NCBI GenBank assembly: GCA_001414345.1
Contig: LLCB01000059.1
Coordinates: forward strand, 62,001-126,000
Direction of reading: 5' to 3'
Length of the DNA stretch: 64,000 bases
Origin: Hymenoscyphus infarciens
Lineage: Eukaryota; Ascomycota; Leotiomycetes; Helotiales; Helotiaceae
Shown piece after piece: positions 47,161 through 58,998 of this stretch. Within the stretch, counting starts at the first letter, position 1. Each line of letters opens with the position of its first letter. The position numbers were made by a program, and so were the translations under genes. The notes beneath the pieces are model-generated. The model was not told the DNA's origin, searched no databases, and saw only the letters and a list, made by a program, of their open reading frames with translations.

Positions 47161-50100
47161 TCAATGCTTCTTATATTTCTGTAAATCACACATATTAGCG
47201 GTATCCCAATATGGAATGGGGTTACACAAAAACTTACAGCATCGGCTCTTTGTAGATTTCCCGGATCCAAAGAGTTCGTTGCACCCATCAATGTCTTCCC
47301 GGCCGCTTTAGCAATCCCAATCGGCGGTCGAAGAATAACGGTCGGCGCATGTTTCCGAACTGCTTTCAACACACCTGCCGCGTTCCCACTCTCCATGACT
47401 TCCCCCGGAATTGCAATGATAGCATCACGTGCCGTGATCAAATCCCGTCGAAGGCCGGTATATCCACCTCGTAGACCCTGGAGCACACCAACAGGCTGGT
47501 TGGCGTAAAGACTGATCTGCTTGGTTTCCTCCTCGGAATCTCCGTCCTCGAAGCTCATACTTGTTTCCATAGGAGGCCCCAGGAACCCTTCTGCTCCTTG
47601 AAGTACAGTCTGAACCCCAATCGCAAATTTGGCTCCTAATTTCACTAATTCCGTGCCTGTAGTTTTGGCAAAGGCCGTTGCCCCTTTACTAAGGCCTCGT
47701 ACGATTCTTCCGTCCTTCTTGTATTCCTGGAGCGGGATTTTGACAAGTTTCCCCACTCCCCCGCCCACATTAACAAGTGATCGTACAGGAGCCAGTCCGG
47801 CCAAGATGCTAGGTAGCTGGTTGCTCTTGATATCCGGCATCCAAATGTCGTTTAGACATTTACCGAGCTTCTCAAATCCAGTGACACCATATATGATGGT
47901 GTGGCGAAGTACCATGTCGGCTTCATCCAGGATCAAAAAGTTCATGAACTCGGTGGTATGACCGGAACGGAGACCGGCGTAGTCGACGCGTTTTGGTTTA
48001 AAGTCCAGTTTAACCACCACGGAGTTAACTTCGGCTCGTTGTATAAATGGAACATCTCCAGGTGCTGATGGTGCACGAACAGGTGCAGAATCATCCTTGA
48101 ACTCGAAGAATCGAGTAATGAAATCAAGAGCATCCTGATCGACATGTAGACGGAGAGGGAGTATTGTTGCCTTGAGCACAATCTCAGCCGCTGCCAATTC
48201 GGGCACAGGTTTGACATTGAGAAGCTCGAGATGAACCATACTGCTGCCAGTCTCTCTTTCGCCAGCCTCTTGCATATATGTTGCAAACTTTTTCCAAGTT
48301 GACGTGGGGATATTATCAAATACGTCCAGATCGCGAACGCGAACGTCTATCGAGCTCTGAGTCTCTCCACTACCAGGGGGAAAAGTGACTATGTCGATAT
48401 TGACACCCTTTAACTCAAAAGCGATTTTATGGCGCTTACTTCTGTCAAGTCGCAGGCTCTTGTGTTTGGGTTTCCGAACTCCTCCCTGGCGGCTTGTCGC
48501 TGATGATACGGTTGTAGTAGCGATGGATTCTGTTTCAGTAATATTGTCATGCAGCTCTTGGTTGATAGCTGCAGCAAGTTCACGAGGATCTCGGTTTGCG
48601 GGGACACCGATGTATATTGAATTGAACAGAAAATCGCCAATCACATCATCTTCGTCGTCAACGTCCTGGTCGAAAGTCGAGAGGGTTTGGGTTCGCGCTC
48701 GTCTCTCGTTGGCCTTTAACTCCACGTCTTGAACTGCCCTAGTAATTGTATTCCTAGTCACTGGCCAGTCGTAGCCATCAAACAGATTCCAGATGACATG
48801 TACGTCTCGAACGCAGACCTTGAGTGGGCTCTTTCGGACTTTCGGAGCACTTGATCGATCGTAAGTATTCTTGGAGGAGTTCCAGCGATGTGCAGTCCCT
48901 TCCAAAATCGATCCAGTACCAAAATGATTTTCCACGAAATTCAGTTCTCCCTCTGGTTCTGGTTCCTGTGAATCCTGGAAGCTATTCACGAGGACTCCTT
49001 CATGGGTGTCTCGGCTGCTCAATTTCGTCGATGTCTCTGGTATACCCAGTCCCGCCATGATATCATCGTCTGCATCTTCGGGATAAAGTTCCGAATCCAG
49101 GTCAAATTCGTCTAAATCAAAATCCTCATCGATATCATAGTTACCTTCTGCGGTACCAAACGCATCTGCTGACAGAGACTTCAGTAAATCTTGAACTGGT
49201 ATGACTTTTGTGCGATACTTTTTCTCCATGCTTGGAATGGATGGAGGAGCCAGAGCGCCTAGGATAGCAACCAAAGTCTGTGTGGAATCTGCGCAAGACT
49301 CCAGCACAAACAGATCATCTCGGAGCTCTACATCGATACATTGTTCGTCGTCTGTGTCGGTTGATACCACCAAAACAGCCTTGGCCGAAGAAATATGGCC
49401 GACTGCCACAAACCCCATTGCACAAAGATCCGACTCCTGGTTGCTACCACCATTGAATGACTGGCGCCTGGGCCGATTAGTGAGGCCTCCTGAGATTATA
49501 TTCGCAACGTCATCGATAACGAGAATTGATGCCTTGTTTAGATTCACAGTTGCAGAAGTTTTCTTGTCCTTGGGAACAGAAGCGGTCGTCTGTGCCTCCG
49601 TTAAGCAAACCAGAAGTTTCGAGGGCAGACCCAACGGATTGAGACCCAAAATACAATCTCGCATACCAACATTGATGGAGAGCGGTTTGGACGTTGGTGA
49701 GTCGGAGCGTAGAGGTTTTCGTGTAGCTTGAGGAGACCGTGTTCGCGCGAAATCCGTCAATGTCGCTACAGATGCAGCCATGCTCGCTGACATGTCTTGT
49801 GCAGTTGCCCCTTCCACAAGTCCAAGAATAGTCATGAGAGTTGGAACTCGATATTCGATCTTCAAATTCCACACTTGGAACTTCACAACAGGTTCCATCT
49901 CATTACCGATCATTCGGACCATAATCGCTGGGAATCTTGCGCTAGGCTCTCTTAATTCAACATCCGTCGCCGCCCCAATAAGTTCTTCAGAAGAATTGCG
50001 GTGAGCAGATAGGGTATTGAGGCTGAGAGCAATGAGAGCTGGCAGGGTGATTTGCGCTACTTCTACATCAGTCGAGGCCAATGTTATAGAGCCGAGGGTT

Positions 50101-53100
50101 GTATTGACATTGATGTCAGCGCCAAATTTTCGAATCGAGACAAGAGATAGCAGGCCGGGTCGCTCGTCATCGGGTAAATATTTCGCAACAGTAGCCAACC
50201 TAGATACCTCTTCCCCTAGCTCTGGGAGATAGCTTAGGTCATTTAGATTGTCGACTTTAACCTGAACGTTGTCCATCTTGAGTCTCAAAACGGCACCTTG
50301 TCTTCTTTGACGCAGTAAAGTATCAACCATAATATCATCATCTGAATCATACCGTGTTTTTGAAGGGGTAATAAGAGCCAACAGACGATTCAAATCTTTC
50401 TCTTCCGGTGTTGAAAGGAAATCAACTCGGGTTGATGTTATGTGGGCAATGATTGCTGGTGCGGCATGTGAATGCTTCAGATGTGGTCCAGACAATCTGA
50501 TCGCTTGAACAGAAACACCTATGACATCGTCTCGGTTTATAATTTTCACTGCTGACGTCTCAACTCCAATGCTGCATTCAGTTCCAACAAGATCAAGAAT
50601 GAAGCCACCAATCCTAATCTCAGGTTTGTTTTGGGCCACCTGAGACTTGTCATCGTGCTTTGCAGGCGTCTCAAAATGTACACCACGGGGTTTTGGCTTT
50701 CCTGGGCTAGTTGCGGTGATGGTCGAGTTTGATGCAATTGAGCTGCCCAAATTCAAAACACTGCTGAGTCCACCAAACCAACTGAAGGTCTCATCTAGCC
50801 TTTGGAGATCTATGGCAACATGAATTGGCAACGTTACGGCCTCAACGCGGGTAACATCTCCATCCTTGACGACATTGATGCGAAGATCAATTCCTTCATC
50901 GGCTTTCAAATCACGCACAGAAGCGCGCATTTGCAGTTCTGAATCAAAAGATACTATGTTCTCTTTCGCGTAACCAAATACAAACTTTTGAATAGTAACT
51001 GCCGTCTTTGAGGTAGACACAGAAGTTCTGGAAGTGATATTGAGGCCCTTTAAGGTTGTCTGGAGAAGCACGTCGGTATCAGGTATTCCATCCACTACCG
51101 TCGAAGTGTGACGGGAGCCGAGTGTTCCTTCGAGTCTTTCCACAAAAGCTATGGCGATTTTCTCAGCAGACAATTTGAAATTAGTGCTACCACTTTTTGA
51201 CTCTGCTTTACTTGACTCTGACTTGGCCTTTGTCATGGGAGTCGGTGATTGGGGGATTGCAACTTGCAATTGTCGAATAATCATAAAAAGTAATCTCCCG
51301 ACAGAAATGTCAAACTGAGTAGATAGAGCACCGATAGCAACCTCAATATCAAGGTCCTTGGATTGAGGTTTCGCTTCATTCCCTTTTTGTGGATGACTGG
51401 GTAAATGCGAACGAGCTGGCGGCTTTTGTCTAGGAAGATGACCTGAAAATGCACCAGGCACATCGAAAGACGTGGATTCCGCCAAATCGTGTTCGAATTT
51501 ACTTTGGGCCAATCCACTTGCACTCAAACTTGTGCCTGCCGGAACATCTCGATTGAGCGCAGGCACATAGATGTCCACTCTATCCAAGAAGAGAATTGGT
51601 TTTGTCAATTTATTGTATCTTTCGGATGAGGCGGCTGACAAATCAGAAACACCGCTTGAGAGTTGTGGCACAGATGGCTTCGTTTGGCTCGCAGCGAAAT
51701 GAGTGGATGCAGAAGTTTTCGCAGTTCGAATGGAGTCAGTGATAGAAGCGTTTGACTGATCCAGAGGGGAATGTTGGCGTGCGTGTTCCAGGTTGTCTAA
51801 ACGCTCGACTTGAACAACCTGTGGCAGATATTGGCTTCTTGAAATTGAAGGCTCATTATCGTTCTCGTCGCCCGACTCTGCCCAGCCACCAGGAATATGC
51901 ACGGAGGGAGAATGTGAGATGGCACTTAAATACAAACTCTCAGCATCTTCGTGGTTGAACATTTTTGATTGGGTGAGATCTTCGCCATCAGAATTCGAGT
52001 CTTCATCCTCTTCATTGGCCACGCTGCCAATAGAAGACTGGCCCGTCTCCAGGGCATTTTCAGAAATTGAGATCTCCCGCAAATGTGTTTCCGTCTCTTC
52101 TGGAAGCTCTGTTTGAGATTGAGAAATCCGAGCCTCTGAAAATCTTGAGTACGGTCTTGTGGGTAACAGAGTAGAATTTCGCATTGAACTGTCCGGTGAC
52201 CCGCTAGGCGAGCCATATGTGTTGCTTTCACGATCATCTGGTGGTTGGATGATCATTGAAGCTCTCGGAGTAGAAGATGGTGACGGGCTGTCCCGTATAT
52301 CGCGCGAAAGTAACAAAGGGCGTCTTGCCTCTGTTTCCTCTTCCCCCAGGTACTCGCTCTCGGTGAGTTGGCCATAAAATGCGGAGTTTTGTAACACACT
52401 TTCTCCTACATCACTCATGCTATCCCGGATACTCCCCGACATGTTCGACCCTCCCTCCGATGCATCATCAAAACGGCCACCCTCACTGAGCACGACAGAA
52501 TCCCCAGGAGATCGTAGCCCGCTCAAATGTTTGGGAATAGAAGGTGTAGATAGCCCCTGAAGTAATGCTACGGATTCCCTGCCCTCTGAACCGCTCTCAA
52601 ATTCCCGGTCAGTCCCATCGTGGGTACTTGACGATTGATGTAACGAGTTTTTGCCTTCGGAAATATCAGAATGAGCTGCTGATGGAGATGACATGGCAGA
52701 TGACTGTGCTAAGCTAGAGAAGAGGTTTGCTTCGGATATAAGAGTCCCCCGAATTTTGGATAGTGAAATGAGTCGCTTGCCATCCTTGTACGGTAAATTC
52801 TGATTGATATTGTTGTTCGCATCCGGGCCTCCCAAGGCTTGCGTTACTCCTTCGATATCAATGTCTTCAATCTGTAATTGGACTGTAACGGGGTCTACAG
52901 AATCGGTAATTGGCGATCTTGACGAGTCGTTGGGAATTTCTAGTTCCAGATTGAGAACTATCCCATGTATCCGTACTTGTAATCGATCAACAATACCTTG
53001 GAAGAATCCCACAATGATTCCCGGGAGTGTGATAGGCTCACCGGTTCCAGCATGAATCTCACCATCGTCGCTAAGAACAGAAGCCGATTCGAAATCTTGA

Positions 53101-53729
53101 GTCTCTGACAAGATTGCAGCTTCTAATTCTGCCTTCTCTTGCTCCGGTTCTGCTTGTAGGAACGACTGGGCCAAGTCGGCAGCGGTAGGAATTGCGGGGT
53201 CCAGATCGTCATCCTCCGCAAAATCCGAGCCTCTTCTCCCAGGATCGTGTCTTGTCCCCCCTGGCACAGTTCCCTTCGTTTGTGGTCGCTTTCTTCTTCG
53301 GTCGCGAGTTGTATGTGATGTGCCCTTCTCTGATTTCGACCCAACTCGTAACTGACATTCAACACCGTCTACTTCTACAACTATGGGGCTTGCGTATATA
53401 TCGACTGGTATTGTAAGACGCAATGAAAGCACGCGGGCTTTCTTGACTTCGAATGACGACGGCAGCTGTATGAGGGTCTCTAGTTTCTATTTTCCCATCA
53501 GTTAGAATGTATAATTAAAAAGGGCCGGGAAAATAATCATTACCTTCAAGCGTAACCCCACATCACGGAATTCAAAGGTACTCTTCTTTCCCCAGGCAAT
53601 ATCCAAGTTCTCTAGATCAAGGGCATCGGTTTCGAATATCTCCAGTCGGGAAAGCGCATATTGGAGCAGACGCTTCTGCATGGAAAACTTCTTGAAGATG
53701 CTTGGAAGACCGGGGAGGTAGGAAGCCAT
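47161..53729 (-). CDS. ATG2: autophagy lipid-transfer protein Atg2
   Basis: Three minus-strand exons (53729-53544, 53486-47238, 47178-47161) give 2150 aa, typical of filamentous-fungal Atg2. The N-terminus is the chorein-type start: [14 protein letters not shown] and [20 protein letters not shown] (about 17-56). A long low-complexity Ser/Glu-rich stretch lies at about 120-600. The C-terminal ATG2_CAD region includes [20 protein letters not shown] and [11 protein letters not shown], then [20 protein letters not shown] and [11 protein letters not shown]. The last exon is 18 nt and adds KYKKH, which replaces about 50 intronic codons that an unspliced reading would include. With Atg9 and Atg18 it bridges ER and phagophore and moves lipids between them. 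Confidence 0.96.
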
Positions 53730-54384
53730 GTTTGCGTTTGCAGTGGCAGTGGCAGGCCTGGCAGAAGAAGAGGAGAGGCCACAGGAGGCGATCTGATGTA
53801 CGAGGCTTACAGCCAATGTACCGAAACAGCGGGTCGGGTGTCAAAAACTGCAGGTGTTCTCGGTGTGTTGCCTCCTGATCCAGACAAGCTCGTGTGCAAT
53901 ATCAAGCGATGGCGATGCGATATCGATATACCCGGCGTGGGTTTCATTATTAGGGAGAGGTTGTGAATGAATGCACAGTCAAAGGTGACTTGAAGGCTGG
54001 CGTCTTTGGTAAGGACGGCAGGCCCAACTACACATACTTTTAAAAGTGGTGGTGTTTATTCACAAGCGTGTTGTTGCAGTGCAACCGCAGTCACAAGGCA
54101 TCCCAAAGTCAAGTCACCCCAAGCATGCCATAACAGTGGGCCCCTATCGATAAGAAATCATCCATGCAAGGATCTTGATGGTTTAATTCACGTGAACAAT
54201 GTAGATAAATTAGAATCCTTTTGTACTTCACGTAGAATTTGTTACTTGTAAGCATAACACAAGTAAACCCCCATAGTTTCGCATTTTACGTTTATGGCTT
54301 CAATAGTGGCTTGTTGTACAACCAGTATTCACTTCAAGAATCCACCTCGTACAACCTGTACACTATCCTTGTGGGCAAACAACT
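53730..54384. other. intergenic, ATG2 promoter
   Basis: Region upstream of ATG2; no gene seen. Confidence 0.4.
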
Positions 54385-54541
54385 TTCGTTGTTCTGAAAT
54401 ATTAGAATAATTAAATTGATTCTTTGAAAGCTCTGAAATTGTTCCAAGTTCTTAGGATTTTTCAAATTACCCTAGAAAGTTGGCACAATGAGAGTTAAAT
54501 GGGCAGGTAAGAGCGTGAAGTAATTATTGCCGCTTTTACAA
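54385..54541 (+). repeat. MITE family S copy 5, 5'-truncated
   Basis: Only the right part of the family is visible (TTAGGATTTTTCAAATTACC, GAGAGTTAAATGGGCAGG, then ATTGCCGCTTTTAC); no matching left TIR was found upstream. Confidence 0.7.
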
Positions 54542-54779
54542 AAAGGCTACGAACTTATTGTACTGTTGTTTTTCTGTTGAAGTTGTAAGCTTGCACAATT
54601 TTCAACTGAACTTGTTCTGTAAAACAAATATATAATCGCTAATGTTGAAATTAGATTGAGAGTCCTGCTCTCATGCAACCTCTACCCAGGTATAACCCCT
54701 TTTTTTGTTGAACGCCTTTATACACCTCCAATGCACTCCACCCAAAATTCACACCGCCTCCCCCCTCAAACCTATCTCT

Positions 54780-56685
54780 TTACTCCTCGTCATCACCAAA
54801 CTCAGTAACAATCCACAAGCAAAACTGCTCCCACTCAATAGACCACTCCTTCATCTTCTCAGCCCTCATCCCAGAGCCCAAAGTAGCATCCTTGATCCCC
54901 TGCACCCACTCACTATTACTTTGATCCTCGAAAGCCGCCCACCTTACACTGTTTTCTGCTAACGATCCAAGTCCCGCAAGTCCGAGATTCTCCCAGCCTT
55001 GTACAGCTTGCCAGAAATCATGAGTCATGCCAGAAGTATCTTGTCCAAGGATGGCGGGGTCGTCGTTGCAAAGTGAGCACGCGACTCCACGAGCTAGGAG
55101 TGCTGGTAGCGGATGGGACATGATTGATGCACAGAGGCGGAGGATTTCGTTTGAAATCGGACAGCTTTCTACAAGAATCTTCTTCTCCTTGATCATGTCG
55201 ATGAGGAGAGGGTGTTTGTAAAGTGAAAAGCCGTGACCGATTCTGCGTGTTCCTAAGAGGACAGCGTCGAAGAGATTTTGGTCTGTATCACTTCCATCAC
55301 CGAGTGTTTCCCCAGCCTGTATCAAACATTAGTAAACACAAGTAAGAGGGACAGAAATTGGGGTCTTACATGGAAAAAGAAGGGAATGTTGACGCCTTCT
55401 TGAGCGCATTGCTTCTTAAACCAGAACAATTCTGGGAGAACATCCTTCAAAGGTTTGCCAGCGTCTTCTTGCCCAACCAGGTCAAACCCAGAGACAAGAT
55501 GTGGATAGGCCAGTTTGATACTGATACATGCATCCATATCCTCAATCATCTTCCTCGTATCCATTATACGAAGACCAGTCCAAATCATTCTCGCACCCCA
55601 AAAGCCTTTGCCTTCCTCGGACTTTTTGAAATTTTCACTCTCTTCTCCGAAGACTCGGAACATCTCATGGTAGGTGTCTTCCGGCTGCTCCTTGCCCTCT
55701 TTGTAATAACGGAAGACAAATGCAATTCTCAAGTCTACCCATTTCACACCATCCTCAAGTAATTGCTTCAGCATCCTCCGCATGAAGAGTCTGAAAATAG
55801 GCTCGTAGAACATGATAGTGTTGAGAATTCCAAAACACGAGGAGAACTTTCTCCACACAGCATCAACGCCGTGGTGGTGCTCAATTGACTCGGTGTTGGT
55901 AATTGTGGTGCGGTCTTTCAGCCAATTGATGAAACCCGTTCTGCCGCCCTTTGGAAATGCATCCGCGGCCTGTGTGAGAAGAACAGGAGTACCAGGAGAA
56001 TATTCTTGGCTCCAAATTGATGGACCATCCACTATTTCGATTAGATATACTCGAAAATGAGCTCCAGGAATTTAACATACCTCGATCCTTCACCTGAAAT
56101 CTGAACTTTATGGGTGCACCTTCTCGAGCAACATCAGTATCTAAAGCTCTCTCGCAAAAGATATGCATCCCCTTGGTCTCCAACAAAACTCCAAAAAGAT
56201 AATCAAACTCAACCATGGCATCCATATGCGCATGCAACAAAGCCCCCTTGGGCATCTTCTTCATAATCTTCCACAAATCCGTACTCTCCATCCTCTCTTT
56301 GGCGAGAGAAAACATCATTCCCGGATATACGTTGGCCCCAATCTTCTGAGCGAGGATATCTTCGAGTCCGCTGTTCCATATTGTTGCTGCTTCATGGTCT
56401 CGTATTTTTTGGACAATACCGCAGGCTTTTTGGGCGATTGGGGAGAGAGATTGGCGGAATGCGTAGTCTGTCAAGTAGGATGGTTAGTCTATTGATTCGT
56501 AGATAGGTGGGGGAGGTAATACCGCTTCTTTGTTTCTTCTCTTGTGCTATGAGGGCGTCACGACCGGATACATATTGGTTGATGAATGGTTCTTCTTTAG
56601 TTGGAATTCCTGCTGCCACTTCCTCCCACTCTTCATCTGCCATGGAAGAAGGCCAGGAATTGATGTTTTTGATTCGGGCTTCCAT
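54780..56685 (-). CDS. adenosine deaminase, ADGF/CECR1 type
   Basis: Four minus-strand exons (56685-56523, 56467-56081, 56031-55370, 55316-54780) give 582 aa. Metal and catalytic motifs are complete: H133, H135 and D137 in LLHAHMDAM, H404 and E407 in FFHAGET, H432 in RIGHG, and N488-D489-D490-P491 in LCNDDPA. The long N-terminal domain ahead of the barrel (DLWKIMKKMPKGALLH) places it in the ADGF/CECR1 branch rather than classical ADA. It should convert adenosine or deoxyadenosine to inosine forms. Unlike animal ADGFs no signal peptide is seen at the chosen start (MEARIKNINSWPS), so secretion is not supported. A different upstream exon cannot be excluded. Confidence 0.9.
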
Positions 56686-57480
56686 TTTGTTGACCTGCTC
56701 TGGGTGTATAGAGGTTGGAGGAGGGTTGGAGAAGTAACGGTGAGTTGATGTGCAAGGTCTGGTCTAAATACGCATGCAAAAGTTCCAGCTCGCACCAAAG
56801 ATCAAGATTAGGAAGTAACTTGTCTTATAGCAACAATGTGTAAGCGTCGACGTAGCTATTTGTACTCTCCTCGGTCCAGGTACTCGCAAGGTACCCCACG
56901 GCGGGGTTCTCCGATAGGCACAACGTTGATTCCTCTAGGTTGTGGCATCCTCTTTGGCGGTGAAAGTAAGAGGAAGATACTTCTTACTGCGCCGTGTGAG
57001 TCAAACAATCCTCGGGTTTTCTGTTCCACGAGAAATAGTACTCTGTGGTGATACCAAGCTACATGTACCCCACCATCAGCCCTGAAGCCGCAGCTGCACG
57101 ATATCTACGAGTGTCGCCTAACATTTTTTGACGGAAATTTGGTAAAAATGGATGAGATGAAGTTCACCATGACTTTTGAGCCTCAACCAAAGGGTAACTT
57201 ATGCCCAGGCCAGTGTAACCCTAACCCTAACTATGGGAAAGTTAGGAAGAACAAGATCTCATCGAAAAAAACGATTCTCTCCTACTTGGAGTGAGGTCAC
57301 CTTGTATTTCTTCATGAGATTCGCAAGGTGAGATTTCATCGTGGTTATTAGTAGGCTACCCACCCCCAGGGAAACTTATCTGTACCAAGAACAGGGCGAT
57401 ATCTCTTTGTAGCGCTTCCCAGATAACCTAGCATTGGGTAACACCAATCGTGAAATGAGCTAATTGTAGGCAACCTCGCA
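56686..57480. other. intergenic with short telomere-like motif
   Basis: No gene seen. The motif TAACCCTAACCCTAACTA at 57216-57233 equals two and a half fungal telomere units. Confidence 0.45.
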
Positions 57481-58845
57481 GTACACAAGAAAAGCGGCAG
57501 TAAATAGCTCGTTTATGCCACACTTTCTAAATATTACTCAACTCCTCTGAGACAGTCGAACTTCATTATACTAGTCACATGAGTTAATTTTCACATGTTC
57601 TAATTATTTAGGTTAATTACCTTGTATTACTCTAGAAAATTAGAATAACGAGTAGATACGAATTACTACGAATCTTACCAGTTAGCTTCGGAGTATAGTA
57701 TATATTAAGCCTTTATAAGTTTTCTTTTAAGTAAATTATAAATAGTAAGCTAAGGTTTTAGCTAATCATATGATTAAGATATTCTTAAATTACTTATATT
57801 TATTTTAAAGAATCCTAGCTAATATAGCTCTAAATTAGTTCTACTAATTCTAACTATAGACTTTAATACTCTAAAATATATAATAAATCAACTCTCTATC
57901 TAATTAGCGTACTTTATATATCTATATATACTTCTTTTAATTACTTTAAAAAGTTTATATATAATTATTAGTACTTTAAATTATATCTTCGTATTATAAT
58001 AATTAATTAGATTACGATTTTTATTAGCGTACTACGCTATCGACGCTAATTTATTAATAAAAAGCGATATATAGCGACTTTTTAATTTACTTCTTAATAT
58101 ACGCTTTAAATATTAATTCTATTATAAGTATAATAGTTTACTAGTATATCTTTAAGTAAATTCTAAAATTAAAAATTTTCAACTACTAGTTATTAAGTAA
58201 TTAATTATTATACTAAGATAGTTAGAGTTAGTAGATAGTTAAAGCTAGTAGAACTAACTTTATAAGAAGTTCGCTAGGAATTTTAAGAAAACTTTAAATT
58301 AATTTAAGAATATCTTAATTATATAATTAGCTTCTTCTTTCAAGCACTATATCAACCTTAACTCGCTATACTTATCAAGACTTAATTTATATATACTCCG
58401 GAGCTAACTAGTAGGTGATCTATAAATCGTAGAATAACCTATAAATAGTATTACTAGGAGTTCGATAAGTATAAATCAATACGCCGCAGTTCCTTCACTT
58501 AATTCAGTTATCTAAGTAACTTAGAAGAACGAAAATAGCGACTCAAAATTAAGACGATTTCGATTTTACCAAGTATATAGAAGTGCGTTTGTTTATCTAA
58601 CCTATCTAACAAAGTGGAGATAATTAGAATAAACTTAGAACGATTGAGGTTACGACAACAAACAATTAGAGCATAATTCTAGCATTTTTTGGACTAAGTA
58701 TCTTTACTCGTTAGGACAACCTAAAATACGACGGGTTAATAAAGTTGATTGTTTGAGCTGATTGTTTTACCTAGAAGGTTAGAAAAACGAGTGAGGTAGG
58801 TAGGCAGGTACGAACTTGAAGTATTTACTGCCGCTCACATTGTGC
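57481..58845 (+). repeat. MITE family S copy 6, with AT-rich filling
   Basis: Left end ACAAGAAAAGCGGCAGTAAA and interior up to about 57680, then about 0.95 kb of strongly AT-rich, non-coding sequence (57690-58640). It resumes with right-half family sequence (TACGAACTTGAAG, TATTTACTGCCGC) to about 58845. Either one copy carries a decayed insertion or two copies bracket an AT-rich block. The centre is likely RIP-mutated; I found no transposase. Confidence 0.7.
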
Positions 58846-58998
58846 AACGCCAGAAGGGGTATAAGGGTTTCGTTTACGTTGTATACTTTCATAAGAGAAA
58901 TCAAGAGGAGGAGATATTCAAAACACAAGCATAATTCATTACTCATAATTGCAATCCCCCATCACACATACGCCAACTCCCCCCTACAGTATACACTA

